A DNA stretch of 17,851 nt from Desulfosporosinus sp. (lineage in GTDB: Bacteria; Bacillota; Desulfitobacteriia; Desulfitobacteriales; Desulfitobacteriaceae), in contig PKWS01000321.1 of assembly GCA_003132105.1 (NCBI GenBank), positions 1 through 17,851 of the forward strand, read 5' to 3'. The notes beneath the pieces are model-generated. The model was not told where the DNA came from, ran no database searches, and saw only the letters and a list, made by a program, of their open reading frames with translations. The position numbers and the translations under genes were made by a program. Positions 6,896 to 13,912 of the stretch are shown piece by piece (within the stretch, counting starts at the first letter, position 1; the number at the start of each line of letters is the position of its first letter).

Positions 6896-8608
6896 ATGGA
6901 AGTTATGAAGACGGATATACTTATTCTTGGGAGCGGAGCCGCTGGTCTTTTTGCTGCGATACATGCCTATGACAAAGACCCGGATTTAAAGATTGTTATG
7001 GCAACAAAAGGACTAATTGGCAAATGCGGTTGTAGCCGGATGGTGCAGGGTGGATTAAATGTCGTGCTGAATGACAAGGATTCGTTTGACATGCATTTCA
7101 AGGATACACTTAAAGGCGGGCAGTTTATCAACAACCAAGAGATGGCATGGGCATTGGTGACCGACGCTCCGGATAGGATTAAGGAGCTCGAAACCAAAGT
7201 AGGCTGCTTCTTCGATAGGGCTGAGACTGGGAAAATCCACCAGAAAGCATTTGCCGGACAATCATTTGACCGTACAGTGCACCGCAGGGATTTGACCGGG
7301 ATTGAAATCGTTGCCCGGATGACAGACCAGATTTTCGCTAGAAATATTACAGTATTAGAAGAAACCAGGGGTTTAGATTTAGTGTTTAATGAATCTGGCG
7401 ATAGAGTTGTTGGGGCAGTTCTGCTTAACATGAGAACAGGTGAACCTTGCGTTGTGAACGCGAAGGCCGTTCTTGTGGCTACCGGTGGCGGGGCTGGGAT
7501 GTATAAAATATCTGCACCCTCTTTTGATAAATCAGGAGACGGTATGGCAATGTGTTTCCGTGCTGGGGCGGAGTTCATTGATATGGAGATGCTCCAGTTT
7601 CACCCCACAGGTATGCTTGCCGGGGAATCACGAATGGCTGGGAACGTTCTAGAAGAGGGGCTGAGAGGCGCCGGGGGGAGACTGTTTAATTCTCTCGGGG
7701 AGAGATTTATGGAACGTTACGACCCCGAAAAATTAGATCGCTCCACAAGAGACAGAGTGGCCCGCGCCGGGTATATGGAAATCATGGCTGGCAGAGGAAC
7801 TCCTAACGGAGGAGTGTACCTTGACATGACCCATTTGGGAGCAGAATTTGTGGAAAAAACGTTCCCAGGTATGCGCGAAAGGGTTATGGATATTGGTAAA
7901 GACCTAGCTAGAGAGAAAATCGAGGTCAGTCCAACCGCCCACTATCAAATGGGTGGCGTAAGAATAGACAAGGATTGTTATTCCAGCTTGAAAGGACTCT
8001 TCGTGGCTGGAGAAGATGCAGGTGGGACCCATGGGGCAAATCGTCTGGGTGGAAACGGTATTTGTGAATCGGTTGTCTATGGAGCAAGGGCGGGAGATTC
8101 TATTGCTCGGTTTGTAGCTGAAGAGAAATTGGAACCTTTTTCCCAGGCCGGGGTGGATATAATAGTTAACAAGGCTACCCTACCCTTCCGTTTGACCGTT
8201 AAAAAAGACATATACAAACTTAAGGACGAATTGAAAGCCCTTATGTGGGAAAAGGTGGGCGTGGTCCGTGAACCAGAGCTTATGCAGCAAGCGATCACCC
8301 GTTTGGATGAAATGCTTGTAGAAGCGGAGCAGGCAAATGTTCAGCATCAACTAAAACAATTCAATATAGAATGGCTTGATATTCTCAATACACAGAACAA
8401 TATTACCGTTGCAAGAATGGTTGCGATCTGTGCTCTTCACCGTACAGAGAGTAGAGGATCTCACTACCGTACAGATTTCTTAGAAAGAGATAATGAGAAC
8501 TGGCTAGTTAACATTTATCTAAATAGAGAAGGTGCTACGGGAATTAAACTTCATACTAAACCGGTAGAGTATAGCAGAATGAGGCCTGAAGACATTAATT
8601 ATAGCTAG
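6896..8608 (+). CDS. sdhA: Succinate dehydrogenase/fumarate reductase flavoprotein; covalent-FAD His replaced by Cys
   Basis: 570 residues, usual length. AGGAGGGG lies 7 bases before ATG 6896. The FAD-binding GSGAAG is at 12-17. Catalytic and substrate residues are intact by family alignment: H236 in FHPTG, E253, R285 in RSTRDRVAR, H349 in AHYQMGG, and R383 in GANRLGGNG. The C-terminal domain has ESRGSHYRTDFLERD near 520. The segment that normally reads SHTxxAQGG, whose His carries FAD covalently in SDH and FRD, reads GCSRMVQGG at 45-53, with C46 in the His position. FAD is therefore probably bound non-covalently, as in L-aspartate oxidase and flavocytochrome c fumarate reductases. NadB is unlikely because the SdhB/C/D partners are adjacent. 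The preferred direction, succinate oxidation or fumarate reduction, is open. Last gene of the operon. Confidence 0.92.
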   Translation: MEVMKTDILILGSGAAGLFAAIHAYDKDPDLKIVMATKGLIGKCGCSRMVQGGLNVVLNDKDSFDMHFKDTLKGGQFINNQEMAWALVTDAPDRIKELETKVGCFFDRAETGKIHQKAFAGQSFDRTVHRRDLTGIEIVARMTDQIFARNITVLEETRGLDLVFNESGDRVVGAVLLNMRTGEPCVVNAKAVLVATGGGAGMYKISAPSFDKSGDGMAMCFRAGAEFIDMEMLQFHPTGMLAGESRMAGNVLEEGLRGAGGRLFNSLGERFMERYDPEKLDRSTRDRVARAGYMEIMAGRGTPNGGVYLDMTHLGAEFVEKTFPGMRERVMDIGKDLAREKIEVSPTAHYQMGGVRIDKDCYSSLKGLFVAGEDAGGTHGANRLGGNGICESVVYGARAGDSIARFVAEEKLEPFSQAGVDIIVNKATLPFRLTVKKDIYKLKDELKALMWEKVGVVREPELMQQAITRLDEMLVEAEQANVQHQLKQFNIEWLDILNTQNNITVARMVAICALHRTESRGSHYRTDFLERDNENWLVNIYLNREGATGIKLHTKPVEYSRMRPEDINYS

Positions 8609-8612
8609 ACTA

Positions 8613-8653
8613 GAGAGCTGTCTTATATGCAAACAGCCCTCCATTTTCCTTTT
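8613..8653 (+). terminator. Probable terminator of the fumarase/SDH operon
   Basis: GAGAGCTGT at 8613-8621 pairs with ACAGCCCTC at 8633-8641 with one A-C mismatch and an 11-base loop, followed by the T-rich stretch CATTTTCCTTTTT. It starts just after the sdhA stop at 8608. The imperfect stem and interrupted T-run make it moderately convincing. Confidence 0.5.
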
Positions 8654-8686
8654 TCTGGCCAACAGGTTATAAGGGGAGGCATGAGT

Positions 8687-9421
8687 ATGATGTTGTACTT
8701 AATGATGGCTGTGACAGCTTTGTTAGCTGGTATTATCAAGACGGGGTTTGGAGTTGGTGCAGGTATCTTTTTGACTCCCCTTCTAGCTTTAATGGTTGGT
8801 CCTAAACAAGCGGTCGGCATGATGAGCCCCATGATGTTAATTACGGATGTGTTGACCTTATATGCTTTTTGGGGAAAATGGAATTGGAGACAAATCAAAA
8901 TTATTTTCCCAGGAACAGTGCTGGGTACGATCATTGGGGCGTATTATCTTTCCTGGGCCTCACCTACCATAGCTAAAGTTACTATTGGAATTATTGCCGT
9001 AGTTTTCTCATCAATGCAGATATATAAAGTGAAAAATCCATCCGCCTTACAAAAGTTTAAGTTACGGACGTGGCATGGAGTATTAACAAGTTTCTTTTCC
9101 GGTATAGCCTCAGCTATTGCTAATGCGGGTGGTATAGTTGTGACGATTTACTTGGTAAGTGTGGGACTAAGTAAGGAAGCTTTTGTCGCTACATTAGTAG
9201 GTGTCTTACTTCTGAGCGATATTTCAAAATTTGTTTTATATACGCATTTAAATATATTAACTTGGAATTTTTTGCTAATTGGCCTAGCTTTAACTCCAGT
9301 TATGATTTTAGGGAGCTGGCTTGGTCGAAAACTAATCGATAAATTAAATGAAAGGCAATACGTTCTTTATATCAATGTCTTGGTCTTTATAAGTGGCATA
9401 ATCCTTCTAATTCTTCATTAA
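8687..9421 (+). CDS. TSUP (TauE/SafE) family membrane permease
   Basis: 244 residues from ATG 8687; GGAGG at 8675-8679 is 7 bases upstream. An in-frame ATG at 8627 would add 20 poorly hydrophobic residues that overlap the terminator-like hairpin, so it was not chosen. The first helix ends in the family signature KTGFGVGAGIFLTPLL near 18-33, and the repeat in the second half reads SAIANAGGIVVTIYLV near 144-159. About seven to eight hydrophobic helices are visible. Members export or import sulfite, sulfoacetate, taurine-derived or other organic anions. The probable terminator before it suggests its own transcript, though no promoter was recognised. The specific substrate is unknown. Confidence 0.8.
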   Translation: MMLYLMMAVTALLAGIIKTGFGVGAGIFLTPLLALMVGPKQAVGMMSPMMLITDVLTLYAFWGKWNWRQIKIIFPGTVLGTIIGAYYLSWASPTIAKVTIGIIAVVFSSMQIYKVKNPSALQKFKLRTWHGVLTSFFSGIASAIANAGGIVVTIYLVSVGLSKEAFVATLVGVLLLSDISKFVLYTHLNILTWNFLLIGLALTPVMILGSWLGRKLIDKLNERQYVLYINVLVFISGIILLILH

Positions 9422-9624
9422 AGAAATCCTAGCATTGGTGAGGAGGTTCGGTGGAAGTCACAGGAAAATATTTGGAGCTGTTTTGTCCAAAGACTCCGAG
9501 GTTGTTGGCAAAGCCATATTATAAATTTAGATAATATGGAGTAGGCGATCTTATTTGAGGAAGAAGGATAAAAAGGTTTTCAAGAGGAGTAGTAAAAAAG
9601 GTATTTGTATTAGGAGGTAATCTC

Positions 9625-10137
9625 ATGAAGAAAGTTAAGATTTTAATAATTGCTTGTGTTGTTATGGGTCTAGCTTTGGTAGCAAGCGGGGCTAGTGGAG
9701 AGACAAAGACGGCTTCTACACCACCTCCAAACCATAGTCAAATTGGTAATGTTTACAGTTGCTTAGCTTGTCACAATACTAACTCTTTAGCTTACACAAA
9801 AAAGGAAAATCCCAACCTAGCTTGCAGGACTTGTCATGCTTTGCTTCTGGGTGGCGTCACTTCCAAACCTACAGTGACTACAGTGGTTGTCGATCATCCG
9901 AGCTACAATAAGGATATCCAACCGATTTTGCAAAGCAAATGTATCACCTGCCATGTTGATATTGCGACCTACGCAAAAACTGTGGAAAAAGTATCAGTGG
10001 GAAAACCCGCAGAAAGTATGCTCATTATGCGCATTAACGGTTCTCTGACACCCATAATGCCTGTGCAAGGACCTCTAAGCAAAGATCAGGTCCAAACAAT
10101 TACCAACTGGATTAAAGACGGAGCTAAAAACAATTAG
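9625..10137 (+). CDS. Triheme c-type cytochrome, exported
   Basis: 170 residues with a signal peptide (MKK then a hydrophobic stretch to about 22, small residues to 25). Three haem sites: CLACH 46-50, CRTCH 67-71 and CITCH 106-110. The first two are close together and resemble a small diheme module. The last 83 residues form a separate monohaem domain with DIQPILQSKC near 97-106 and a closing LSKDQVQTITNWIKDGA near 151-167; M146 in IMPV is a possible sixth ligand. The same domain, without indels and about 76% identical by hand count, ends the cytochrome b protein at 12347-12598. TTAGGAGGTAATCTC precedes ATG 9625. It probably shuttles electrons outside the membrane for the Rieske/cytochrome b complex downstream. 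Confidence 0.9.
   Translation: MKKVKILIIACVVMGLALVASGASGETKTASTPPPNHSQIGNVYSCLACHNTNSLAYTKKENPNLACRTCHALLLGGVTSKPTVTTVVVDHPSYNKDIQPILQSKCITCHVDIATYAKTVEKVSVGKPAESMLIMRINGSLTPIMPVQGPLSKDQVQTITNWIKDGAKNN
9886..10137 (+). repeat. Cytochrome c domain repeat, copy 1 (triheme cytochrome)
   Basis: 252 bases coding 83 residues plus stop. It matches 12347-12598 with no gaps at protein or DNA level; by hand count 63 of 83 residues agree. Most differences are conservative, as expected for a functional duplication rather than decay. Confidence 0.85.
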
Positions 10138-10329
10138 TCATCTTAGCTGAGTTGATTTAGCCTAAGCAAAGTATGAATTAGACAAAAACAGTAGTAATAA
10201 CGATTGTTGCTGCTCCAGCGCTTTCCCCTAATTTTGAGCCTTTCTCCCTAATTCCCGTGATTTCATAGGCGCTTTTTCATTTATAGTTGTGGCGAAGAAC
10301 TCTAGGGTAGACTTGACATGGGACCCTAC
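10138..10329. other. Intergenic stretch with no recognised gene
   Basis: No credible open frame or RNA is visible. A weak hairpin (CTTAGCTGA with TTAGCCTAAG) follows the cytochrome stop but lacks a T-run. Two short similar segments, TTTCCCCTAATT and TTTCTCCCTAATT, occur near 10219-10254. The region is probably eroded insertion-sequence DNA, given the transposase remnant that follows (inference). Confidence 0.4.
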
Positions 10330-10514
10330 GTAGGATGTTTTATATGTGGCGAGTGATGTGGCTCCTATGTCCCCATGTCAAGACATCGGCTAGGAAGAAT
10401 GGACAGAACATCATGGAATCGCTAATAAGAGCAATGAAAAGCGAGCCATCTATACCTCAGACAAAGCCTAAATATTCAGTTGTCAGAGGATGGGCTGCCA
10501 GGAAAAAACAATAA
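10330..10514 (+). pseudogene. Decayed C-terminal fragment of an IS66-like transposase
   Basis: Two frames together read like the end of an IS66-family transposase. The first frame (codons from 10330) gives VGCFICGE, a stop, then CGSYV, echoing the family's GCFRSxEGA...SYISTARK tail. The second frame (from 10377) gives VKTSARKNGQNIMESLIRAM, then SEPSIPQTKPKYSVVRGW, ending at TAA 10512. A frameshift and a stop make it non-functional, and the rest of the transposase is missing. An 11-bp inverted repeat (10312-10322 with 10372-10382) overlaps it. Its last 48 bases, from 10467, are also the beginning of a leader duplicated upstream of cytochrome b. The family call rests on motif memory only. Confidence 0.5.
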
Positions 10515-10639
10515 TTATCAACTTATCAATATCTTAATACTTAGAATGTGATAGGAGGAAATTACAAATGGAAGTGCGGCGAAGGACTTTTGACTCCGCA
10601 GGTAACGAAAAAAAGTCTATAGATAAAACCTCTTCTCAA
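10467..10639 (+). repeat. Duplicated leader plus first 24 codons, copy A (Rieske gene)
   Basis: The segment begins CCTAAATATTCAGTTGT and runs through the ribosome binding site and the codons MEVRRRTFDSAGNEKKSIDK. It is matched at 11122-11263 before and in the cytochrome b gene, where the leader is about 31 bases shorter. Both copies end at the Gln-24 codon. Confidence 0.8.
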
Positions 10640-11098
10640 CCTGTAACGGACTCTACAACCTTGGGTCGACGCAAATTTTTAAGTATGGGCATTGGCACAA
10701 TAGGAGCGATCATTGGTTTATCGTATGTAGGCCTCTTTGGCAAGTTCATGTGGCCGGAATCTGCTTTGGCTGCTAGTAAACTTCAAGATGTAGGTAGTGT
10801 CGGGAAATTCCCCGTGAATACGCCAACTCTCGTCGGCTATAAAGGAGCAGGCACTGAAGAAGGAGTCTACGTTGTCAACCTCGGCTCCGAAGGGTTTATC
10901 GCGCTCGATTTTCACTGTACCCATTTAGAATGTAACGTGATCTGGGTGCCAGCAATCAAGCAGTTTATGTGCCCCTGCCATGGTGGGTCTTTTGATATTA
11001 AGGGAACAGTGCTATTCGGTCCGCCACCCAAACCTCTCCATCGTCGGATGGTCAAAATAGAGGGCGACAACGTGCTGCTTGGGGTGAGGCTGGTATGA
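10568..11098 (+). CDS. qcrA: Rieske [2Fe-2S] protein of a bc-type quinol oxidoreductase
   Basis: 176 residues; GATAGGAGGAAATTACAA precedes ATG 10568. A 33-residue N-terminal extension comes before a twin-arginine-like signal anchor (GRRKFLSMGIG at 33-43, hydrophobic to about 57). The cluster ligands are C117 and H119 in CTHLEC and C135 and H138 in CPCHGGSF, with C122 and C137 placed to form the usual disulfide. The first box has Glu in the usual Gly position (CTHLGC). GPPPKPLHR near 151-159 is the Pro loop. It takes electrons from menaquinol at the outer membrane face and passes them to a cytochrome c. Its first 24 residues are nearly the same as those of cytochrome b downstream, and its stop overlaps an old cytochrome b start (ATGATG at 11095). 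Confidence 0.92.
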   Translation: MEVRRRTFDSAGNEKKSIDKTSSQPVTDSTTLGRRKFLSMGIGTIGAIIGLSYVGLFGKFMWPESALAASKLQDVGSVGKFPVNTPTLVGYKGAGTEEGVYVVNLGSEGFIALDFHCTHLECNVIWVPAIKQFMCPCHGGSFDIKGTVLFGPPPKPLHRRMVKIEGDNVLLGVRLV

Positions 11099-11110
11099 TG
11101 AAATGGTTAG
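11087..11110 (+). repeat. 24-bp direct repeat, copy 1: relic of former cytochrome b start
   Basis: These bases cover the last Rieske codons, its TGA, and an ATGATGAAATGGTTAG start-like segment that would encode MMKWL. The same 24 bases, with one difference, occur at 11262-11285 inside the cytochrome b gene, where they encode AGMVKWL. From 11095 the relic frame runs only 17 codons to TGA at 11146. Confidence 0.8.
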
Positions 11111-11121
11111 TCAAATTGCAG

Positions 11122-11263
11122 CCTAAATATACATTTGTAAGCAGATGAGGCCAATATTCCACTACTTAGGATGCGAAAGGAGAGAACACAAATGGAAGTG
11201 CGACGGAGGACTTTTGACTCGTTAGGTAACGAACTGAAGTGTATAGATAAAACCTCTTTTCAG
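11122..11263 (+). repeat. Duplicated leader plus first 24 codons, copy B (cytochrome b gene)
   Basis: Begins CCTAAATATACATTTGT and ends at the Gln-24 codon of cytochrome b. It matches copy A at 10467-10639, including the TACTTAGGATG segment, the ribosome binding site and the MEVRRRTFDS coding start. It lies precisely between the two copies of the 24-bp repeat at 11087 and 11262. Confidence 0.8.
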
Positions 11264-12598
11264 GCTGGTATGGTGAAATGGTTAGATGAACGGCTCAATG
11301 TGAGTGCTCTTATGGCTTCTCTGTTTGCCCACCCGGTACCCAAACGCAGTAATTTCTTAGATTATTTGGGTTTTGCCACCCTCTTTATCTTTGTTAGCCA
11401 GGCCGTGACGGGAATTCTCCTGGCCATGGTCTATAAGCCCTCGGCTACCGACGCATATGCCAGTATTCAAGCGCTTCAAGCATCACCTGTCGGTAACTAC
11501 GTTCGTTCCATACACTCGTGGAATGCTAACTTTATGGTCATCCTAGTGGTTGTGCATTTATTGCGCGTATTTTATGAGGGTGCCTATAAACGTCCTCGCG
11601 AGTTAACGTGGGTCATGGGTGGCGTACTCTTCATAGGAACCTTGGGGTCCTCTTTTACCGGCTACCTTTTGCCCTGGGATCAAGAAGGGTACTGGGCTAC
11701 AACCGTAGGGTCCTCTATGGCTGGATATGTGCCGGGCATTGGCAATTTCCTCGTCAACGTCTTGCGTGGTGGGGCTCAAGTTACAGGAACCACTTTAACT
11801 CGTTTTTATTCTGGGCACATGTTAGTTTTGCCAGCCATTATCCTTTTGGCCTTTATGCCTCATTTCTTCTTTGTTTTGCGACAAGGAATGGCTTCAACGG
11901 ATGAGTTGGCTAAAGCCCAGCATCGCGGCGAAGATATTTCTAGGAAATCTTCCCCCTTCTGGCCTAATGTAGCGTTCAAAATGATTCTCCTGGTATTTGT
12001 GGTCTTCATCGCAACTTGGGTTTTAGCAGGAATCTACCCCAAAGGACTCGGCGCACCAGCAGATGCCTTGAACAAAATGGGGTATATCCCTGAGCCTGCT
12101 TGGTATTTTTTTGGGGTATATCAGTTTCTCAAATACTTCCCTGGTCAATTAGATGTCTTAGGCATAGTGGTTATACCTATCATATTCTTCGCTGTTTTCT
12201 TCGCCTTACCTTGGATTGATCGCAACAAAAGTCGGAATCCTCGTAAGCGTCCGTTTGCTTTGGGCAGTGCTGCCTTCCTAGTGGTGGGTATGATTTTCCT
12301 CACCTATGAAGGAATGAGTTCTGTACCAACAGTTCTGGCTGCAGGGGTGGTAGATCATCCTAGCTACAAAAAGGATGTCCAACCGATCTTGAAAAGCAAA
12401 TGTGTCCAATGCCATGTTGATATGGCGACGTATGCCAAGACTTTAGAAAGAGTATCTGCGGGGAAACCCGAAGATAGTATGCTCATTAAGCGCATTAACG
12501 GTTCTGTGGAACCCGTCATGCCTGTACTAGAACCTTTAAGCAAAGATCAAATCCAGACAATCACCAACTGGGTTAAAGATGGAGCGAAAAAAAATTAG
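11192..12598 (+). CDS. qcrB: Cytochrome b (fused b6/subunit IV type) with C-terminal monohaem cytochrome c domain
   Basis: 468 residues from ATG 11192, with GGAG 9 bases upstream; an in-frame ATG at 11171 would place the start before this site. Residues 1-25 copy the Rieske N-terminus; the ancestral start is probably M27 (MVKWLDERLN). Haem b ligands are H108 and H122 in the second helix and H209 and H224 in the fourth. The Qo-site loop reads PEPAWYF at 300-306 (usual PEWY). The final helix (about 356-372) leads to an outside domain at 386-468 with haem site CVQCH (404-408) and DGAKKN at the end, matching the C-terminus of the triheme cytochrome. It oxidises menaquinol with the Rieske protein. 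The attached c haem could take electrons directly from the Rieske cluster, replacing a separate cytochrome c1 (inference). Confidence 0.92.
   Translation: MEVRRRTFDSLGNELKCIDKTSFQAGMVKWLDERLNVSALMASLFAHPVPKRSNFLDYLGFATLFIFVSQAVTGILLAMVYKPSATDAYASIQALQASPVGNYVRSIHSWNANFMVILVVVHLLRVFYEGAYKRPRELTWVMGGVLFIGTLGSSFTGYLLPWDQEGYWATTVGSSMAGYVPGIGNFLVNVLRGGAQVTGTTLTRFYSGHMLVLPAIILLAFMPHFFFVLRQGMASTDELAKAQHRGEDISRKSSPFWPNVAFKMILLVFVVFIATWVLAGIYPKGLGAPADALNKMGYIPEPAWYFFGVYQFLKYFPGQLDVLGIVVIPIIFFAVFFALPWIDRNKSRNPRKRPFALGSAAFLVVGMIFLTYEGMSSVPTVLAAGVVDHPSYKKDVQPILKSKCVQCHVDMATYAKTLERVSAGKPEDSMLIKRINGSVEPVMPVLEPLSKDQIQTITNWVKDGAKKN
12347..12598 (+). repeat. Cytochrome c domain repeat, copy 2 (fused to cytochrome b)
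   Basis: 252 bases coding the last 83 residues of the cytochrome b fusion, matching 9886-10137 without gaps. The haem site is CVQCH here and CITCH in copy 1. Both copies end at the stop codon, so the whole 3' coding end was duplicated. Confidence 0.85.
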
Positions 12599-12679
12599 GG
12601 CGAATGTGCCTGGATAATAAAGGGTAGTAACTGTACATTTTATAAACAGTATATTACTACTAATATGGGAGGATGAGGT

Positions 12680-13861
12680 ATGGATTTCCAACTAAGCACG
12701 GAGCAAAAAATGCTAGTGGAATTGGCCGACAAACTGGGAAAAAATGAATTTGCCCCTAAGGCGGCACGCTGGGACAAAAATCACGAGTATCCATGGGAGA
12801 ATGTAGAAATACTGCAGCAGGCAGGCTTTCTGGGAATGACCATCCCTAAAAAATTTGGTGGTAAGGAGCGGCCTTTGATTGACGTCGTGCTGGTAATTGA
12901 ACAAATTGCCAAGTATTGTGGTGTTACGGCGCGGATTGTCGTGGAGACGAATATGGGAGCTCTTGGTTCAATTATGGCATATGGTACTGAAGCACAACAA
13001 AAACTAGTTGCTAAACGGATTCTAGAGGAAGGGGATAAGCCTGCTATCGGTATGACCGAGCCCAATGCCGGGACTGATCTTACCGCCCTTAAGACTACCG
13101 CAGTGCAAAAAGGTGGCCGCTATGTTCTCAATGGTATAAAGCACTGGATTACTGGCGGCACAATTTCCAATACTCACCTTATTTTCGCACGAATTATCGA
13201 TAAAGACGGTATTGATCAAGGTATTGGCGGTGTATTAGTTGATAAAGGAGCTCCCGGTTTTAGTTTTGGTAAAGTAGAGGATGCGATGGGCCTTAGAGGA
13301 ATCCCGGAGTGCGAGTTGATCTTCGAAAACTGCGAAGTTCCTGAGGAAAATATAGTAGTTTGCGACCGCAAAGAGGGCTTTAAAAAATTAATGAATGGTT
13401 ATAATGCACAACGTATCGGCGCTGGGACTGTATCACTAGGCATAGCTCAGGGAGCGCATGACCTTGCTGTTGAGTATATGAAGCAACGTAAAGCTTTTGG
13501 CAAGAAAATAAGCGAATTCCAAGGTTTGCAATGGATGGCAGCTGACTCCGAGATGAAATTAAATGCGTCCCGTCTGCTACTATATCGCGCCGCTTGCAAT
13601 GCCCGACACTTGTCCAACAATGTCATGTTGCCCCAAATGAAGGAAGCGTCTATTGCCAAGGCTTTCACAGCGCATGCTGCTCTTGAAATTGTCAGCGAGT
13701 CGCTTCAAATGTTTGGCGCAGCTGGCTATTCCCGTGACCTGCCACTTGAGCGTATGCTGCGCGATGTCCGTATGTTCCAAATCGGTGGCGGTACTACCGA
13801 GGCGCAGATGAATATGATCGCTCGGAGCATTTTCGAGACCAGGTTCGATTATACGAAATAA
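12680..13861 (+). CDS. Acyl-CoA dehydrogenase family flavoprotein lacking the usual base Glu
   Basis: 393 residues, normal length. GGGAGGATGAGGT precedes ATG 12680. Motifs: GMTEPNAGTDL at 124-134 and KHWITGG at 154-160 (FAD and substrate contacts), RKAFGKKISEFQ at 270-281, and QMFGAAGYSRDLPLERMLRDVR at 343-364. The residue that is the catalytic Glu in short- and medium-chain enzymes (IYEGT) is Gly here (IGGGT, G370). The alternative Glu site of isovaleryl-CoA dehydrogenase reads NAQRIG, with Gln at 244. Either another residue acts as base or the chemistry differs; CaiA-type enzymes also have Gly at the first position. With the CoA-transferase 51 bases downstream it probably forms a two-gene unit acting on an acyl-CoA made by that transferase. 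Substrate unknown. Confidence 0.9.
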   Translation: MDFQLSTEQKMLVELADKLGKNEFAPKAARWDKNHEYPWENVEILQQAGFLGMTIPKKFGGKERPLIDVVLVIEQIAKYCGVTARIVVETNMGALGSIMAYGTEAQQKLVAKRILEEGDKPAIGMTEPNAGTDLTALKTTAVQKGGRYVLNGIKHWITGGTISNTHLIFARIIDKDGIDQGIGGVLVDKGAPGFSFGKVEDAMGLRGIPECELIFENCEVPEENIVVCDRKEGFKKLMNGYNAQRIGAGTVSLGIAQGAHDLAVEYMKQRKAFGKKISEFQGLQWMAADSEMKLNASRLLLYRAACNARHLSNNVMLPQMKEASIAKAFTAHAALEIVSESLQMFGAAGYSRDLPLERMLRDVRMFQIGGGTTEAQMNMIARSIFETRFDYTK

Positions 13862-13912
13862 TTAATTTCCGCGCGACATTTGCCGGTCAGGTACGATGTG
13901 GGGGAATAGTAC

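Noticed and set aside
6967..7578. 203-codon open frame on the - strand inside sdhA
   Set aside because: It is antisense to a well-conserved flavoprotein, has no ribosome binding site and no recognisable domain; a shadow of biased codon use.
9451..9534. Mini-ORF of 27 codons (GTG start) with GAGGAGG upstream
   Set aside because: A good ribosome binding site but no recognisable sequence, no hydrophobic or repeated pattern, and no sign of attenuation hairpins around it. Too short to support as a gene.
9500..9540. Possible promoter TTGGCA / TAATAT before the triheme cytochrome
   Set aside because: The spacing is 21 bases, outside the usual 16-18, and the alternative TAGATA at 17 bases is a poor -10 box.
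10312..10382. Inverted repeat CTTGACATGGG / CCCATGTCAAG with a 49-base interior
   Set aside because: It looked like ends of a very small mobile element, but it overlaps the decayed transposase tail and has no flanking target duplication that I could see, so it is probably chance or internal to the insertion-sequence remnant.
12625..12665. Interrupted inverted repeat (TAGTAACTGT ... ACAGTATATTACTA) before the acyl-CoA dehydrogenase
   Set aside because: The arms differ by a 4-base insertion, no T-run follows, and it matches no operator consensus I know; too weak to list as a site.
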